From assembly GCF_937129525.1 (NCBI RefSeq), contig NZ_CAKZNK010000096.1, positions 1 through 64,000 on the forward strand: a DNA stretch of 64,000 nt, written 5' to 3'. Below are positions 50,537 to 59,555 of this stretch, piece by piece (the first letter of the stretch is position 1; the number at the start of each line of letters is the position of its first letter). Under the pieces are notes generated by a model. It made no database searches. It saw only the letters and a list, made by a program, of their open reading frames with translations, and was not told where the DNA came from. This stretch comes from an uncultured Chloroflexus sp. (GTDB lineage: Bacteria > Chloroflexota > Chloroflexia > Chloroflexales > Chloroflexaceae). Position numbers and translations under genes: made by a program.

Positions 50537-51805
50537 ATGACCATCAATTATTCAGATTACTCGCGCCCGATACGGGTGGCGATGCTGGCGCGCGCCGTCT
50601 TCCCCTTGCATGGCTACGGCGGGATCGAGCGTCACGTCTATCATCTCACCAAGTACCTGACTCGATTGGGAGTGGAAGTGACACTCTATGTACAAACCCC
50701 GCCGGCGAATGCGGAACAACGTGATCTTCGTCCACGCGCTATTGAGACGTTGCGTTACGACTATACCTCACCGTTTTTGCCGCCAAATGGCGTGATCGGA
50801 CGCCAGATCAACTTTCCGATCTATAGCTGGCGGATTGGGCGGCAGGCGGTGCAGCGCGCGCTCAACGGCGACTTTGATATTGTGCATACTCAGGGGTTGT
50901 GCGCCTTCGGATACGCTCTTGCCCGCCAACGTGACGCGCGTTTGCGCGTGATTCCCTTCATAGCCAATCCGCATGGGATGGAAGAATTCCGCACCCCTGA
51001 CCGGCGCAAGTGGCTGGCATATGCCCCATTTCGCCAGCTTTACGCCTATGGCCATCGCCAGGCAGACCGGGTCATTGCAACCGATGCCTGCACCAAAGAT
51101 GATCTCCCCCGCTATCTTGGCGTTGATCCGGCCAGGGTTGTGGTCATTCCCTCGGCGATTGATGTGGACGAATGTTTGTCACAGGTGCGGAGCGATTTGC
51201 GGACGGCGCTGCGGTTTCGGCTTGGCCTGACCAGAGGTGGGCCGATCTTGCTCAGTGTAGGCCGGTTAGAGCCAAACAAGGGTTTCGACATCTTGATCGC
51301 AGCCCTTGCGCGCTTGCGTGACGAGTTGCCGGCCAACTGGCGCTGGTTGCTGGTCGGCAGCGGTTCGGCCCGCGCGGCGCTTGAGCAGCAAGCCCGCGAT
51401 GCCGGATTGGGCGAGCATGCGCTCTTCGTGGGTCGTTTAAGTGACGAAGAGCTGCACAGTCTCTACGAAGAGATCGATCTCTTTGTCCATCCAACGCGGT
51501 ACGAAGGCAGCTCTCTGGTAACGCTTGAAGCGATGATCCATCGCCGACCGGTGGTAGCCAGCGCGATTGGCGGCATTCCCGATAAGGTGTTTCCCGGGCG
51601 CAACGGGTTGCTGGCGCAACCGGGTGATGTTGACGATCTCACTGCGCAACTGCGCGCTGCGTTTGCTGCGCGTGATCAGTGGTCGGGTTGGGGAGCGGAG
51701 GGCGAGCGGATCGCGCGCGCGACTTTTGATTGGCCGGTTGTGGCCCAGCAAACGCTCGACCTCTACCGCGAACTTCTTGCAGCTACGACCTTGCCCTCCA
51801 GTTGA
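50537..51805 (+). CDS. GT4-family glycosyltransferase
   Basis: 422 residues. GT-B fold with the N-terminal acceptor-domain motif FPLHGYGGIERHVYHLTKYL and the donor-domain signature PTRYEGSSLVTLEAMIHRRP (EX7E). PILLSVGRLEPNKGFDILIA is the nucleotide-sugar contact region. Similar to cytoplasmic mannosyl- or glucosyltransferases for glycolipids or polysaccharide. Donor and acceptor unknown. It stands alone with its own promoter. Confidence 0.9.
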   Translation: MTINYSDYSRPIRVAMLARAVFPLHGYGGIERHVYHLTKYLTRLGVEVTLYVQTPPANAEQRDLRPRAIETLRYDYTSPFLPPNGVIGRQINFPIYSWRIGRQAVQRALNGDFDIVHTQGLCAFGYALARQRDARLRVIPFIANPHGMEEFRTPDRRKWLAYAPFRQLYAYGHRQADRVIATDACTKDDLPRYLGVDPARVVVIPSAIDVDECLSQVRSDLRTALRFRLGLTRGGPILLSVGRLEPNKGFDILIAALARLRDELPANWRWLLVGSGSARAALEQQARDAGLGEHALFVGRLSDEELHSLYEEIDLFVHPTRYEGSSLVTLEAMIHRRPVVASAIGGIPDKVFPGRNGLLAQPGDVDDLTAQLRAAFAARDQWSGWGAEGERIARATFDWPVVAQQTLDLYRELLAATTLPSS

Positions 51806-51904
51806 GTAAATTGCTGTTATGCCGGTTCTATTCTGGCATACCGTGTTGCCGATGTTTATTCCATCAACGCTCGAATGCTTTTCTTGATATATGGCCGATC
51901 AGCG

Positions 51905-51913
51905 TGTTACAAT
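51905..51913 (+). promoter_or_regulatory. -10 element of the DICT-STAS gene
   Basis: TGTTACAAT, about 69 bases before the ATG at 51982. Confidence 0.5.
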
Positions 51914-51981
51914 ACTGACTATGCGTTATATCCTGGTGATTGTCTGCGAAACTTGCTTTTACCCACTTCTCAGGGAATGCA

Positions 51982-53061
51982 ATGAGCGATGTGACGGGGA
52001 CGCCGGTACCTTCTCTCTTCCAGTTAATGCGCAATCTCCTGGCGTCTGACAATCCCCCCTTCATGGCCAGCAAGGCGACGCTGGTCGATTTAAGCCATAC
52101 CCTCGAAGACTGTATCATCAACAATCGCTTACCCAGTGTCATCTTCACCGGTTTCCAGGAGAGCAGTCACTGGCGCGAAGAGACGCAACGCTACCTGGAA
52201 ATGGCGCAGATTGCCAGCGCTATTTGCATCTTTGCCGGCGGTCAGCCGTCATTTCCCGACGAAAGGCACATTGCGGTAAACCTGGAGGCTGGCAATCCAT
52301 TGCGGCAAGAATGGTTTGTGCTGGTCTTGACCGAATGGTTTTGCGCCATTCTCTGCGGGTTGGATCAGCAAGAACCGGTTGATCGCGAGGCTGATCGTCG
52401 TTTCGAAACACTGCTTACCTTTCAACCGGAAGCGGTGGAAAAGGCGCTCGATGTCTTGATTCCGGTTGTCATGCGGCACCGGCCCGATCGCGCCGCCGAA
52501 CTGACTGCCGCTCGCATCCAGTTTCCGCCACGAACGCCGCATGGGCCGTACTTTTCACAAATTGTCTGCGCGGTTGTGAATCATATGCAGCGTCGCTACG
52601 ATCAGCAACGGCAACTTGTCAGCGAGCTGCGCGAACTCAACGAGCGACAGCAGTCGTTAGAAGACGAGCTAGCGCGCCTCGGCGCGCCGGTAGTGCCGCT
52701 GTTGACCGGGGTCATCCTCTTGCCACTGATCGGTAGCATCGACTCACGGCGGGCGCAGCAAATTATGGAACATCTGCTAACCGGGATTGCCGAACACACT
52801 GCCGACGTTGCCATTATCGATATTACGGGGGTGGCAGTTGTCGATACAGCAGTGGCAAACTATCTGCTTCAGGCGATTCGCGCGGCGCGTTTGCTCGGTG
52901 CGCAGGTTATCATCACCGGCATTCGCGCTTCAGTTGCGCAAACGATGATCAACCTCGGCATCGATCTCGGGCAGGTCATCACGCGCAATACTCTGCGTGA
53001 AGGTATTGAAGCTGCCTGGCGCTGGATGGGTTACGAGTTGCGTCCGCTTGAGCAGAAATAG
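51982..53061 (+). CDS. DICT sensory domain plus STAS domain protein (RsbR-like)
   Basis: 359 residues from the ATG at 51982 with AGGGA upstream. Residues about 10-190 form a DICT domain (SVIFTGFQESSHWREETQRY, then AICIFAG and LRQEWFVLVLTEWFCAILC). A coiled-coil (about 205-240, RQQSLEDELARL) leads to a STAS domain with the RsbR-type core AIIDITGVAVVDTAVANYLL, including the phosphorylatable aspartate-threonine context. RsbR-like proteins belong to stressosome complexes that gate the general stress response. No RsbS/RsbT partner gene is in the window. Confidence 0.85.
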   Translation: MSDVTGTPVPSLFQLMRNLLASDNPPFMASKATLVDLSHTLEDCIINNRLPSVIFTGFQESSHWREETQRYLEMAQIASAICIFAGGQPSFPDERHIAVNLEAGNPLRQEWFVLVLTEWFCAILCGLDQQEPVDREADRRFETLLTFQPEAVEKALDVLIPVVMRHRPDRAAELTAARIQFPPRTPHGPYFSQIVCAVVNHMQRRYDQQRQLVSELRELNERQQSLEDELARLGAPVVPLLTGVILLPLIGSIDSRRAQQIMEHLLTGIAEHTADVAIIDITGVAVVDTAVANYLLQAIRAARLLGAQVIITGIRASVAQTMINLGIDLGQVITRNTLREGIEAAWRWMGYELRPLEQK

Positions 53062-53297
53062 GCGCGCTGCGCGGAACGCGAGATGGAGTGAACGGTTTAG
53101 GAAATTTGCTTTTCTGCGGCATTGATCTGGTCAGGAACAGTTTGAGAAAGGTGAGATATTGTCAATCTTTGAAGTCGCTGGTTTAGGACACACCCAATCT
53201 ATAGCAAAAGCATGTAATACAATTTGAGATATTTACCACGTTATCTGTTGCTTGTCCTGCTCAGATTGGTAGTCTCTGAAAAGCAGTCTCTGAAAAA

Positions 53298-53870
53298 TTA
53301 AAATTGTTGATATTTCTTCGCTTCTTCCTCTATTTCTCTGTACTTCGCCCTTGCGCGCATTTCCAAAAACATCCAGGTGACCAGGAAAGTAATCACTCCT
53401 GCGCCAATAGACCACCCCGCATTTGCAACGTAAAGATAGGTGATCAGGCCGACATTGAGGGCATGGATCGTGCAGATGATGGATTGCGCTAACCCTCTGA
53501 TGCCAGACTCGTTTTTGGTTACAAACGGCGTCGGCCCATCACGCAGCGACAATGATATATGTTTTCTTATGTATGGATGTTTGCTAACAAAGTAGCGCCG
53601 TATGCGAGCCAGGGCGCGCAGATTGTAATCGACATTCTTGTCGCGCTTGATGGTGAACTGGAAGGTGCTCAGGCCCAATAGTGTTAGAAACGACAACGCG
53701 CCAATGCTGACGAGTTGAACCGTTAGCGCAGAAGCGACACTGCTTTCACTGAAGACAATGAGCGCTCCCAAAATTGCAGAAGTTATTGTGATAAAGAAAT
53801 TGAGCCGGTTTAAGCCTTCAGCCCTGATAGTTCGGATGTCTTCATTGATTTGCTCATATTCTGCCAGCAA
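53298..53870 (-). CDS. Four-span membrane protein of unknown function with an uncertain start
   Basis: 190 residues. Four hydrophobic segments: about 24-45 (LNFFITITSAILGALIVF), 52-68, 133-150 and 155-172. A central soluble part (75-130) carries DYNLRALARIRRYFVSKHPY. The pattern recalls short SLATT-like or DUF4231-type membrane proteins, but this is weak. The frame stays open 19 codons upstream of the TTG at 53870, to a stop at 53928-53930, without an ATG, GTG or further TTG, so the true start may be lost or rare. It lies in an AT-rich stretch unlike its neighbours, suggesting recent acquisition. Confidence 0.55.
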   Translation of the reverse strand: MLAEYEQINEDIRTIRAEGLNRLNFFITITSAILGALIVFSESSVASALTVQLVSIGALSFLTLLGLSTFQFTIKRDKNVDYNLRALARIRRYFVSKHPYIRKHISLSLRDGPTPFVTKNESGIRGLAQSIICTIHALNVGLITYLYVANAGWSIGAGVITFLVTWMFLEMRARAKYREIEEEAKKYQQF

Positions 53871-53930
53871 AAAATCAACAATTTCGAGGTTTGTCTCAAG
53901 GTTTTCTGAGAGATGAATCGTCGGATGTTA

Positions 53931-54356
53931 GCCCGCTGTTGACGTTTGCTGCCCGATTCACTGTCGCTTTCTCCCCTGCTGTGGCGCTGTTGACGTTCGC
54001 TTTAAGCGCAGTTCTTGCCAGGATGCGCCGCGCCCGTTTCGATGTCTTCATCGTCGTTGCCTCTGCTCTGGTGAAGTAGCTAATCGTATATGCATTTAGT
54101 AATTTTTAGAGAATTGGATTTTACTCGCTATTCTAGCATGCCTGAGCTATGACCGCAAGGTGTTTTTAGGGGAGGGATTTAATTTTAGCCTGTGGAGAGT
54201 GCATGAAACGGCAGAAATCGATAGCCTTTGTTTAATAATGTATAAAACAGTAGATGCTAAAATGTTGAAAGTTCGCTTTTTGTTCGCAAACATTGTATTC
54301 GACACAATTTCTGTCGTTTATTCGTTGTTGGACACAGCTCTTTCACGGTTTCTCAT
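53931..54356. other. AT-rich DNA without a recognisable gene
   Basis: About 420 bases, clearly richer in A and T than the rest of the window, especially 54075-54330. Short open frames occur on the plus strand but have no ribosome binding site or family resemblance. No insertion-sequence ends or terminal repeats were noticed. With 53062-53870 it forms an AT-rich island of about 1.3 kb. Confidence 0.5.
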
Positions 54357-55055
54357 TCATTCCGCCGATTCTTGAATTGTGGCGGAGTCATTGAATCGGT
54401 AGCCAACATACGGCTCAGTAATGATATAGCGCGGATGCGATGGGTCGGGCTCTAACTTTGTGCGCAGTCGCCGAATCACGCCTTTGACATAATCGGTTGA
54501 GTCAAGGTATTGCGGCCCCCAGACACGTTGCACGATCTGGCGCGCAGTGACAACGCCATCACGATGTGCCACCAGTTCGGCCAGTACCGCATACTCGATT
54601 GGGGTCAGATTGACCAGCTTTCCTTCGCGCAGCACCACCCGGCGGTTGGTGTCAATGACCAGATCGGCGCAATAGATGCGCGCCTGTGTGGTCTGGCCCC
54701 GGCGCAGCACCGCCCGGATACGCGCCAGTAATTCGCTCAGCCGGAATGGTTTCACCAGGTAGTCATCGGCACCATTGTCAAGCGCGGTCACAATGTCGGC
54801 TTCGGCCCCTTTGACGCTGACTACGATGATTGGGGTGGCGCTATGCTGTCGAATTTGCTGGCAGACGGCGATGCCGTTCAGAGCCGGCATCACCAGATCG
54901 AGTAAAATCAGGTCAGGCGCATACTGCTGGAACAGGTGCAATGCAGCCTCGCCATCACTGGCGATGGCAACGTCATATCCCTGCGCGCGCAAAGCTGGCG
55001 AGATCGCGGCGACAATGCCCGGATCATCATCCACAACCAGAATACGCTGGCTCAT
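54357..55055 (-). CDS. OmpR/PhoB-family response regulator
   Basis: 232 residues from the ATG at 55055 (GGAGG upstream). Receiver domain: VVDDDP acidic pair, phosphorylated aspartate in LILLDLVMPALNG, conserved lysine in YLVKPFRLSELLARI. The winged helix (about 135-228) is of the KdpE/OmpR type (LTPIEYAVLAELVAHRDGVV, STDYVKGVIRRLRTKLEPDP). Its start overlaps the stop of the upstream kinase gene in an ATGA arrangement, so the pair is co-translated. Likely target: the 11-bp direct repeat at 57579-57599. Confidence 0.93.
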   Translation of the reverse strand: MSQRILVVDDDPGIVAAISPALRAQGYDVAIASDGEAALHLFQQYAPDLILLDLVMPALNGIAVCQQIRQHSATPIIVVSVKGAEADIVTALDNGADDYLVKPFRLSELLARIRAVLRRGQTTQARIYCADLVIDTNRRVVLREGKLVNLTPIEYAVLAELVAHRDGVVTARQIVQRVWGPQYLDSTDYVKGVIRRLRTKLEPDPSHPRYIITEPYVGYRFNDSATIQESAE

Positions 55056-57485
55056 ACGAACGCTTCCTCCGGTAACCACCCACCTGTTCGCTCGTGGGTA
55101 AGTGGTATCGCAATTCGGAATATGCTTCCGCCTCCCGGTCGTTCATCAACCCAGATTGTGCCATTATGAGCAGTGATGATGCCATGACAAATCGCCAACC
55201 CCAGTCCGCTGCCGCGCTGACGACCGTGGCGGTCGCGTTCGAGCCGGTAGAAACGGTCGAAGATCCGGCGCCGTTCCGCCAATGGAATCCCCGGCCCGCG
55301 ATCGCTGATGCTCATGACCAGGTGGCTGTTGGTGCAGAAGGCTTCAATCGTGATCGGCCCGTCAGGCGGTCCGTACTTTTGGCCGTTTTCCAGCACATTC
55401 CACAATACCTGGCCGATCAGCATTGGATCGAGATATAACAGCGGCAGCGTCGGCGAGACCAGCGTTTCAATCCGGCAGTCTGGCCAGTGCTGGCGGAAAT
55501 TGCTCACCACATCCTCGATCAGGGTTTTCAGCTCAATCCATTCGCGGTCGATGGGCAGTGATCCCGCCTCGATGCGCGAGAGATCGAGTAATTGATCGAC
55601 GAAGCGGCTCAGGCGCGCTGTTTCGCGCGCAATGTTGCTGAGCAGGGCGCGATGTTCGCTGGCCGAGACGGCATGCTGGCGTTCCAGGAGGTCTTCGACT
55701 GAGGCTCGAATTGCGGTTAGCGGCGAGCGCAGATCGTGCGAGACGCTGGCGAGAAACGCGCTTTTCAGATGATTGGCTTGCCGCAAAGCTTCATTCTCAT
55801 TCGCCACCCGACGCAGTCGCGCATTGCTCAGCGTCAGACCCAGTTGTTGCGCAATCGTGAGCAAGAGGGTCAAATCTTCCCCGCTGATGTGACGGTGAGC
55901 GCGACTGCCAATTAAGAGCGCGCCGGCGTTGGTAGCGTGCAGCGCTAGCGGTAACATGACCAGATCGCAAAAACCGGCCAGCGCGCGCGGCAATGTCTCG
56001 GTGGTTGTGGCGTGTTGACGGCAAAGCCAGACCGGTTGGCCGGTGGCAATGACCATTTCGACCATTGCCGTCACTTGCGCCGGTTCGATGGCCAGTGCCG
56101 GCACACTGATAACGGTATCCTGTGGTTCGTCTTTCAGCATGATGAGACCAGCGTCGAGGTGGGTGAGGGCAAGAATGCGTTGCAACACCATATCGAGTTG
56201 TCGCGCCGGATCGAGCAATCCACCCAGGAAGAGCGCCAGGGTGTTGAGCACCTCGGTCTGAGCGGCGTAGGCCTGCAAATCGGTGTACATGCGGGCATGC
56301 CGCAACATTGCCGCGCTGTGGGCCGCCAGGGTTGCGCCACACTGCTGGTCGATTGATGTCCAGGGAGTTTCCGGGAGGCGAACCATCAGAATGACGCTGC
56401 CGATGTCGGTCAGAGGAAACCCTACCAGGGTTGTCTGATGAAATGATGTAGTGATGAACGGACTCTGGCACGATCGCCAGGCTAAGATGGCCGGTTCGGT
56501 GATAGCCGCGCGCAAGATGCTCAGCGCCCGTTGACCGTTAGCGTCTGCTACTGCCCAGAAGTGGGTATATGGGCGCTCAACCGGCGTTCCTTCAACCAGC
56601 GCGACGGCGGTGGCGTCGAGCAAATGACCCATGTGTTCTACAATTACCTGCGGCGCGTGATCTGGATCGAAGATATTGCTGATCGCGCGCGTGGCGGCGG
56701 TGAGGCGCGTGAACCGATCCGGTCGCGGCGCCGGTTGTGGCGGCGCCGCTTCAACCGGGAATGGCGGTGTCCATCCGTTGAAGATACGGGGCCGAACGGG
56801 TTGTTTGACCCATTCCAGCCGGTAGCGCCGTTGCACTTCGGCGGCAGCCGCAGCCAGCACACCGGCCAGAAACGGACGCGCCAGCCGGTAGTCGCCGGTG
56901 ATGTCCAGCACGCCGATCAAACGTCCATCAGCGGGATGAATTACCGGCGCAGCCGTGCAGGTAACATCTTGCCAGCCATTGCAATAGTGCTCGGCGCCGA
57001 CCAGTTGCACGACCTGCCTGGTTGTCAATGCCACGCCAATCGCAAATCGCATTGGTGCCGGCAACCGCTTCGCTCCAGTTGCTGCCCGGCAGCAATCCTT
57101 TGCGCGCCAGACGGCGGCGACAGGTCAGGTCGCCATCAACGTCAAGCAGCGTTCCTTCCGCATCACTGACTGCAATCACATATCCGACACTGCCCAGCGT
57201 GGCGCGCAAGCGTAACAACACCGGATGCGCCGCGCGCAGGAAGGGCGCATTCAGCTCGCGCAATTCGCGTAATTGATGGTCATCAGGCGCCGCAAATTGG
57301 GCCAGATTCAAATCGGCATTGACGGCCAGCTCACGGCAACGTCGCCACGATTCACGAATGATCGATCGTACCGGCGAGAGATCGACCGCATTGCAACTGA
57401 GAAATGCTTCCCGCAAAGCGGCGACCTGCCAGACCAGCGTATCCAGATCAGTCGTGGTCATCGCGCGTTGCACCGTCTCGCTCAT
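55052..57485 (-). pseudogene. Histidine kinase with AcoR-type and further GAF domains, split by a 7-bp duplication
   Basis: Two overlapping frames: 57485 down to about 57050 encodes the N-terminus (SPVRSIIRESWRRCRELAVN..., LLPGSNWSEAVAGTNA) and 57064/57052 down to 55052 the rest (IGVALTTRQVVQLVGAEHY...). The break is an exact tandem duplication of AATCGCA (57038-57051 on the plus strand). With one copy removed the join reads GTNAIGVALTTRQVV, the conserved AcoR-GAF sequence, and the gene becomes 809 codons (808 residues). Domains: AcoR-like GAF (about 60-190), two more GAF-type domains, HisKA (SVSHDLRSPLTAIRAS, phospho-His), HATPase (NVLENGQKYG, SDRGPGIP). No membrane span. The 670-residue downstream part could be made separately and keep kinase function. 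Confidence 0.85.
57038..57051. repeat. Exact 7-bp tandem duplication AATCGCA causing the kinase frameshift
   Basis: AATCGCA AATCGCA, adjacent. The second copy shifts the minus-strand reading frame inside the AcoR-type GAF domain. Slippage at such a repeat could revert it. Confidence 0.9.
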
Positions 57486-57535
57486 AGCGCCTCCCTGCGC
57501 AAGCGATCTATTCAGGTTTTTGGGTGGATGATCAG

Positions 57536-57544
57536 GTTATACCA
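57536..57544 (-). promoter_or_regulatory. Extended -10 promoter of the kinase-regulator operon
   Basis: Minus strand TGGTATAAC, 50 bases before the start at 57485. Confidence 0.5.
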
Positions 57545-57578
57545 CACCTTAACCGGTAGCGTCTACTGCTGCTGGCAA

Positions 57579-57626
57579 TTTTTCACCGGTTTTTCACCGC
57601 TCGATCGGGTGAGTTTCTGCTACGAT
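57579..57626 (+). promoter_or_regulatory. Direct repeats and promoter upstream of the amidohydrolase operon
   Basis: TTTTTCACCG occurs at 57579-57588 and again at 57590-57599, an 11-base period, one helical turn. TGCTACGAT (57618-57626) is the likely -10, so the second repeat overlaps the -35 position. OmpR-type regulators bind tandem repeats of this spacing, and one is encoded by the divergent operon. Confidence 0.6.
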
Positions 57627-57699
57627 GCTGGCAACCCCATCTGCGATCAATACAACCGGCGTCGGTTATCAGGATTGTCATCGTTGACAGGAGGAGTGT

Positions 57700-58746
57700 A
57701 TGTACCGCACCGCTGATGGCCGCGAGATTTTCGTGATCGATGCTCACACCCATCTGTGGGACGCCAGTCCGGAGAATCAGCGCGGCAAGTTGGGCAAAGG
57801 CTGGATCGATTGCTTCTATGCCTACCACAAGAACCTCTCGCCGGCAGATAAGGTTTGGACACTCGAACACTACCAGCGCTACTCGGTTGAAGACATGGCG
57901 CGCGATCTCTTCGTCGAGGGCTACGTCGATATGTGCATTCTGCAATCGACCAACCTCTTCGACTTCTACCACACCGGTTTTAATCCCATCGAGCGCAATG
58001 CGCAGTTGAAGGAGGCGTTCCCCGAGCGAGTTATTCTCAATGGCTCGTTCGATCCCCGGCACGGCGAAGATGGCCCGCTCGGCCTGAATGCCTTGCGCCG
58101 GGCAAAGGAACAATACGACATCAAAGGCGTCAAGCTCTACACTGCCGAGTGGCACAATGGCTCGCGCGGTTGGCGGTTGAACGATCCAGCGGCTTACCCC
58201 TTCTTTGAGGAGTGCGAACGACTCGGTATCACTAACATCCACATTCACAAGGGACCGACCATCTGGCCGCTTGACCGCGACTCGTTCGATGTGGCCGATG
58301 TTGACTACGTTGCCACCGATTTTCCCGGCCTCACCTTTATCGTCGAGCACTGCGGTCTGCCACGCCTGGAAGACTTTTGCTGGATTGCCACGCAAGAGAC
58401 CAATGTTTGGGGTGGCCTGGCGGTTGCGATGCCCTTCATTCACTCACGTCCGCGCTATTTCGCCGAGATCATGGCCAATCTGCTCTACTGGCTTGGCCCT
58501 GACAAGCTGACCTTCGCCAGCGATTATGCTCTCTGGACGCCGGGCTGGCTGATCGAGAAGTTTATGGCCTTTGAACTGCCCGAAGATTTAGAGCAGGAAT
58601 TCGGGGTGAAATTAACCCTGGAAAACAAGGAGAAGATTCTCGGTCTAAACGCTGCCCGTCTCTACGGGATTGACGTTGAGGCGAAGAAAGAACAGTTACG
58701 GGCAATGCCGGTCGTGCTCGACGGCGCTGCGCCCGCTACCGCCTGA
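57700..58746 (+). CDS. Amidohydrolase-family metal-dependent hydrolase
   Basis: 348 residues. TIM-barrel metal ligands of the amidohydrolase-2 (COG2159-like) type: IDAHTHLWD (HxH), GVKLYTAEWH, TNIHIHKGP, IVEHCGLPR and the final aspartate in TFASDYALWTPG. GGAG precedes the ATG. It is the first gene of a three-gene operon with a DUF59 protein and a Zn-alcohol dehydrogenase. In propane-type soluble di-iron monooxygenase clusters (for example prm/mim in actinobacteria) a homologue of this family is required for the oxygenase; its reaction there is not established. No oxygenase is in this window. Confidence 0.85.
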   Translation: MYRTADGREIFVIDAHTHLWDASPENQRGKLGKGWIDCFYAYHKNLSPADKVWTLEHYQRYSVEDMARDLFVEGYVDMCILQSTNLFDFYHTGFNPIERNAQLKEAFPERVILNGSFDPRHGEDGPLGLNALRRAKEQYDIKGVKLYTAEWHNGSRGWRLNDPAAYPFFEECERLGITNIHIHKGPTIWPLDRDSFDVADVDYVATDFPGLTFIVEHCGLPRLEDFCWIATQETNVWGGLAVAMPFIHSRPRYFAEIMANLLYWLGPDKLTFASDYALWTPGWLIEKFMAFELPEDLEQEFGVKLTLENKEKILGLNAARLYGIDVEAKKEQLRAMPVVLDGAAPATA

Positions 58747-58757
58747 GAGGTGTTGCC

Positions 58758-59543
58758 GTGCCTGAGCTTGCCGACATTCAGCGCGCGTTAGCCGAAGTCT
58801 ACGATCCGGAACTCGATACACCGATCACCGAGCTGGGATTTGTTAATGAGGTGCAGATCAGCGGTGATCACGTCACCGTAACCTACACCGTTCCTACCTT
58901 TTGGTGCGCGCCCAACTTCGTTTTTATGATGTCGCAAGACATTCGCGCCGAGGTGAGTCGAGTGCCAGGAGTGGCTGGGGTTACCGTCGTCGTGCGTAAC
59001 AACTGTCTGGAAGACGAGATCAACGCCGGGGTAAATGCCGGTCGCAGTTTTGCCGAAACCTTTCCCGCCGATGTGGGGACGAAGGCCGATCTGGAAGCGC
59101 TACGCCATACCTTCACTGTGAAAGGGTTTCTTGCCCGGCAGGATGCGCTGCTGCGCCGGATGCGACAGGCCGGTTTGCGCGATGCAACCATTCTCGATTT
59201 GCGCGTCGGTGATGTTGTCGCGCAAGGCGAAGATCTCTTCGTCGCGACTGCTGCGGATTGTCCTCCGCAACGGATTGCGCTGGCTGCGGCTGATCTGGCA
59301 CGTTACCTGCACAAGCGGCGTCGGCTTGGTCTGCCGGTAGCGGCAAACGATTGGCTATTCACCACGGTTGACGGCCAGCCGATTGCTGAAGCCGAGCTGG
59401 CCACCTATCTGCGCTACTCACGCGCTGCCCGGCTTAATATCGCTTTCAACACCAGCCTCTGTGAAGGTCTCCTCCGCACCCAGTTCTTTCCCGAACGGCA
59501 ATACGACTATTCCAGTGTTGGTGACCGCCTGATCTTGCAATGA
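58758..59543 (+). CDS. DUF59/MIP18-domain protein (iron-sulfur or di-iron assembly type)
   Basis: 261 residues. The N-terminal 95 residues are a DUF59 domain (IQRALAEVYDPELDTPITEL then GFVNEVQISGDHVTVTYTVP, with the single reactive cysteine in TFWCAPNF). The remaining 165 residues are an extension rich in Ala, Arg and Leu, as in the SDIMO-associated DUF59 proteins. It starts 11 bases after the amidohydrolase stop. Likely role: metal centre or Fe-S assembly for an oxygenase or the alcohol dehydrogenase partner; inference from neighbourhood. Confidence 0.85.
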   Translation: MPELADIQRALAEVYDPELDTPITELGFVNEVQISGDHVTVTYTVPTFWCAPNFVFMMSQDIRAEVSRVPGVAGVTVVVRNNCLEDEINAGVNAGRSFAETFPADVGTKADLEALRHTFTVKGFLARQDALLRRMRQAGLRDATILDLRVGDVVAQGEDLFVATAADCPPQRIALAAADLARYLHKRRRLGLPVAANDWLFTTVDGQPIAEAELATYLRYSRAARLNIAFNTSLCEGLLRTQFFPERQYDYSSVGDRLILQ

Positions 59544-59555
59544 GGAGCCACGCTT

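Noticed and set aside
53891-54079. 62-residue plus-strand frame in the AT-rich island
   Set aside because: TTG start without a ribosome binding site; partly antisense to the open N-terminal extension of the membrane protein gene.
54160-54375. 71-residue plus-strand frame before the response regulator
   Set aside because: No family resemblance, poor start context, and it runs into the 3' end of the regulator gene.
57583-58443. 286-residue minus-strand open frame opposite the amidohydrolase
   Set aside because: The plus-strand amidohydrolase has all its metal ligands and a ribosome binding site; the antisense frame has neither.
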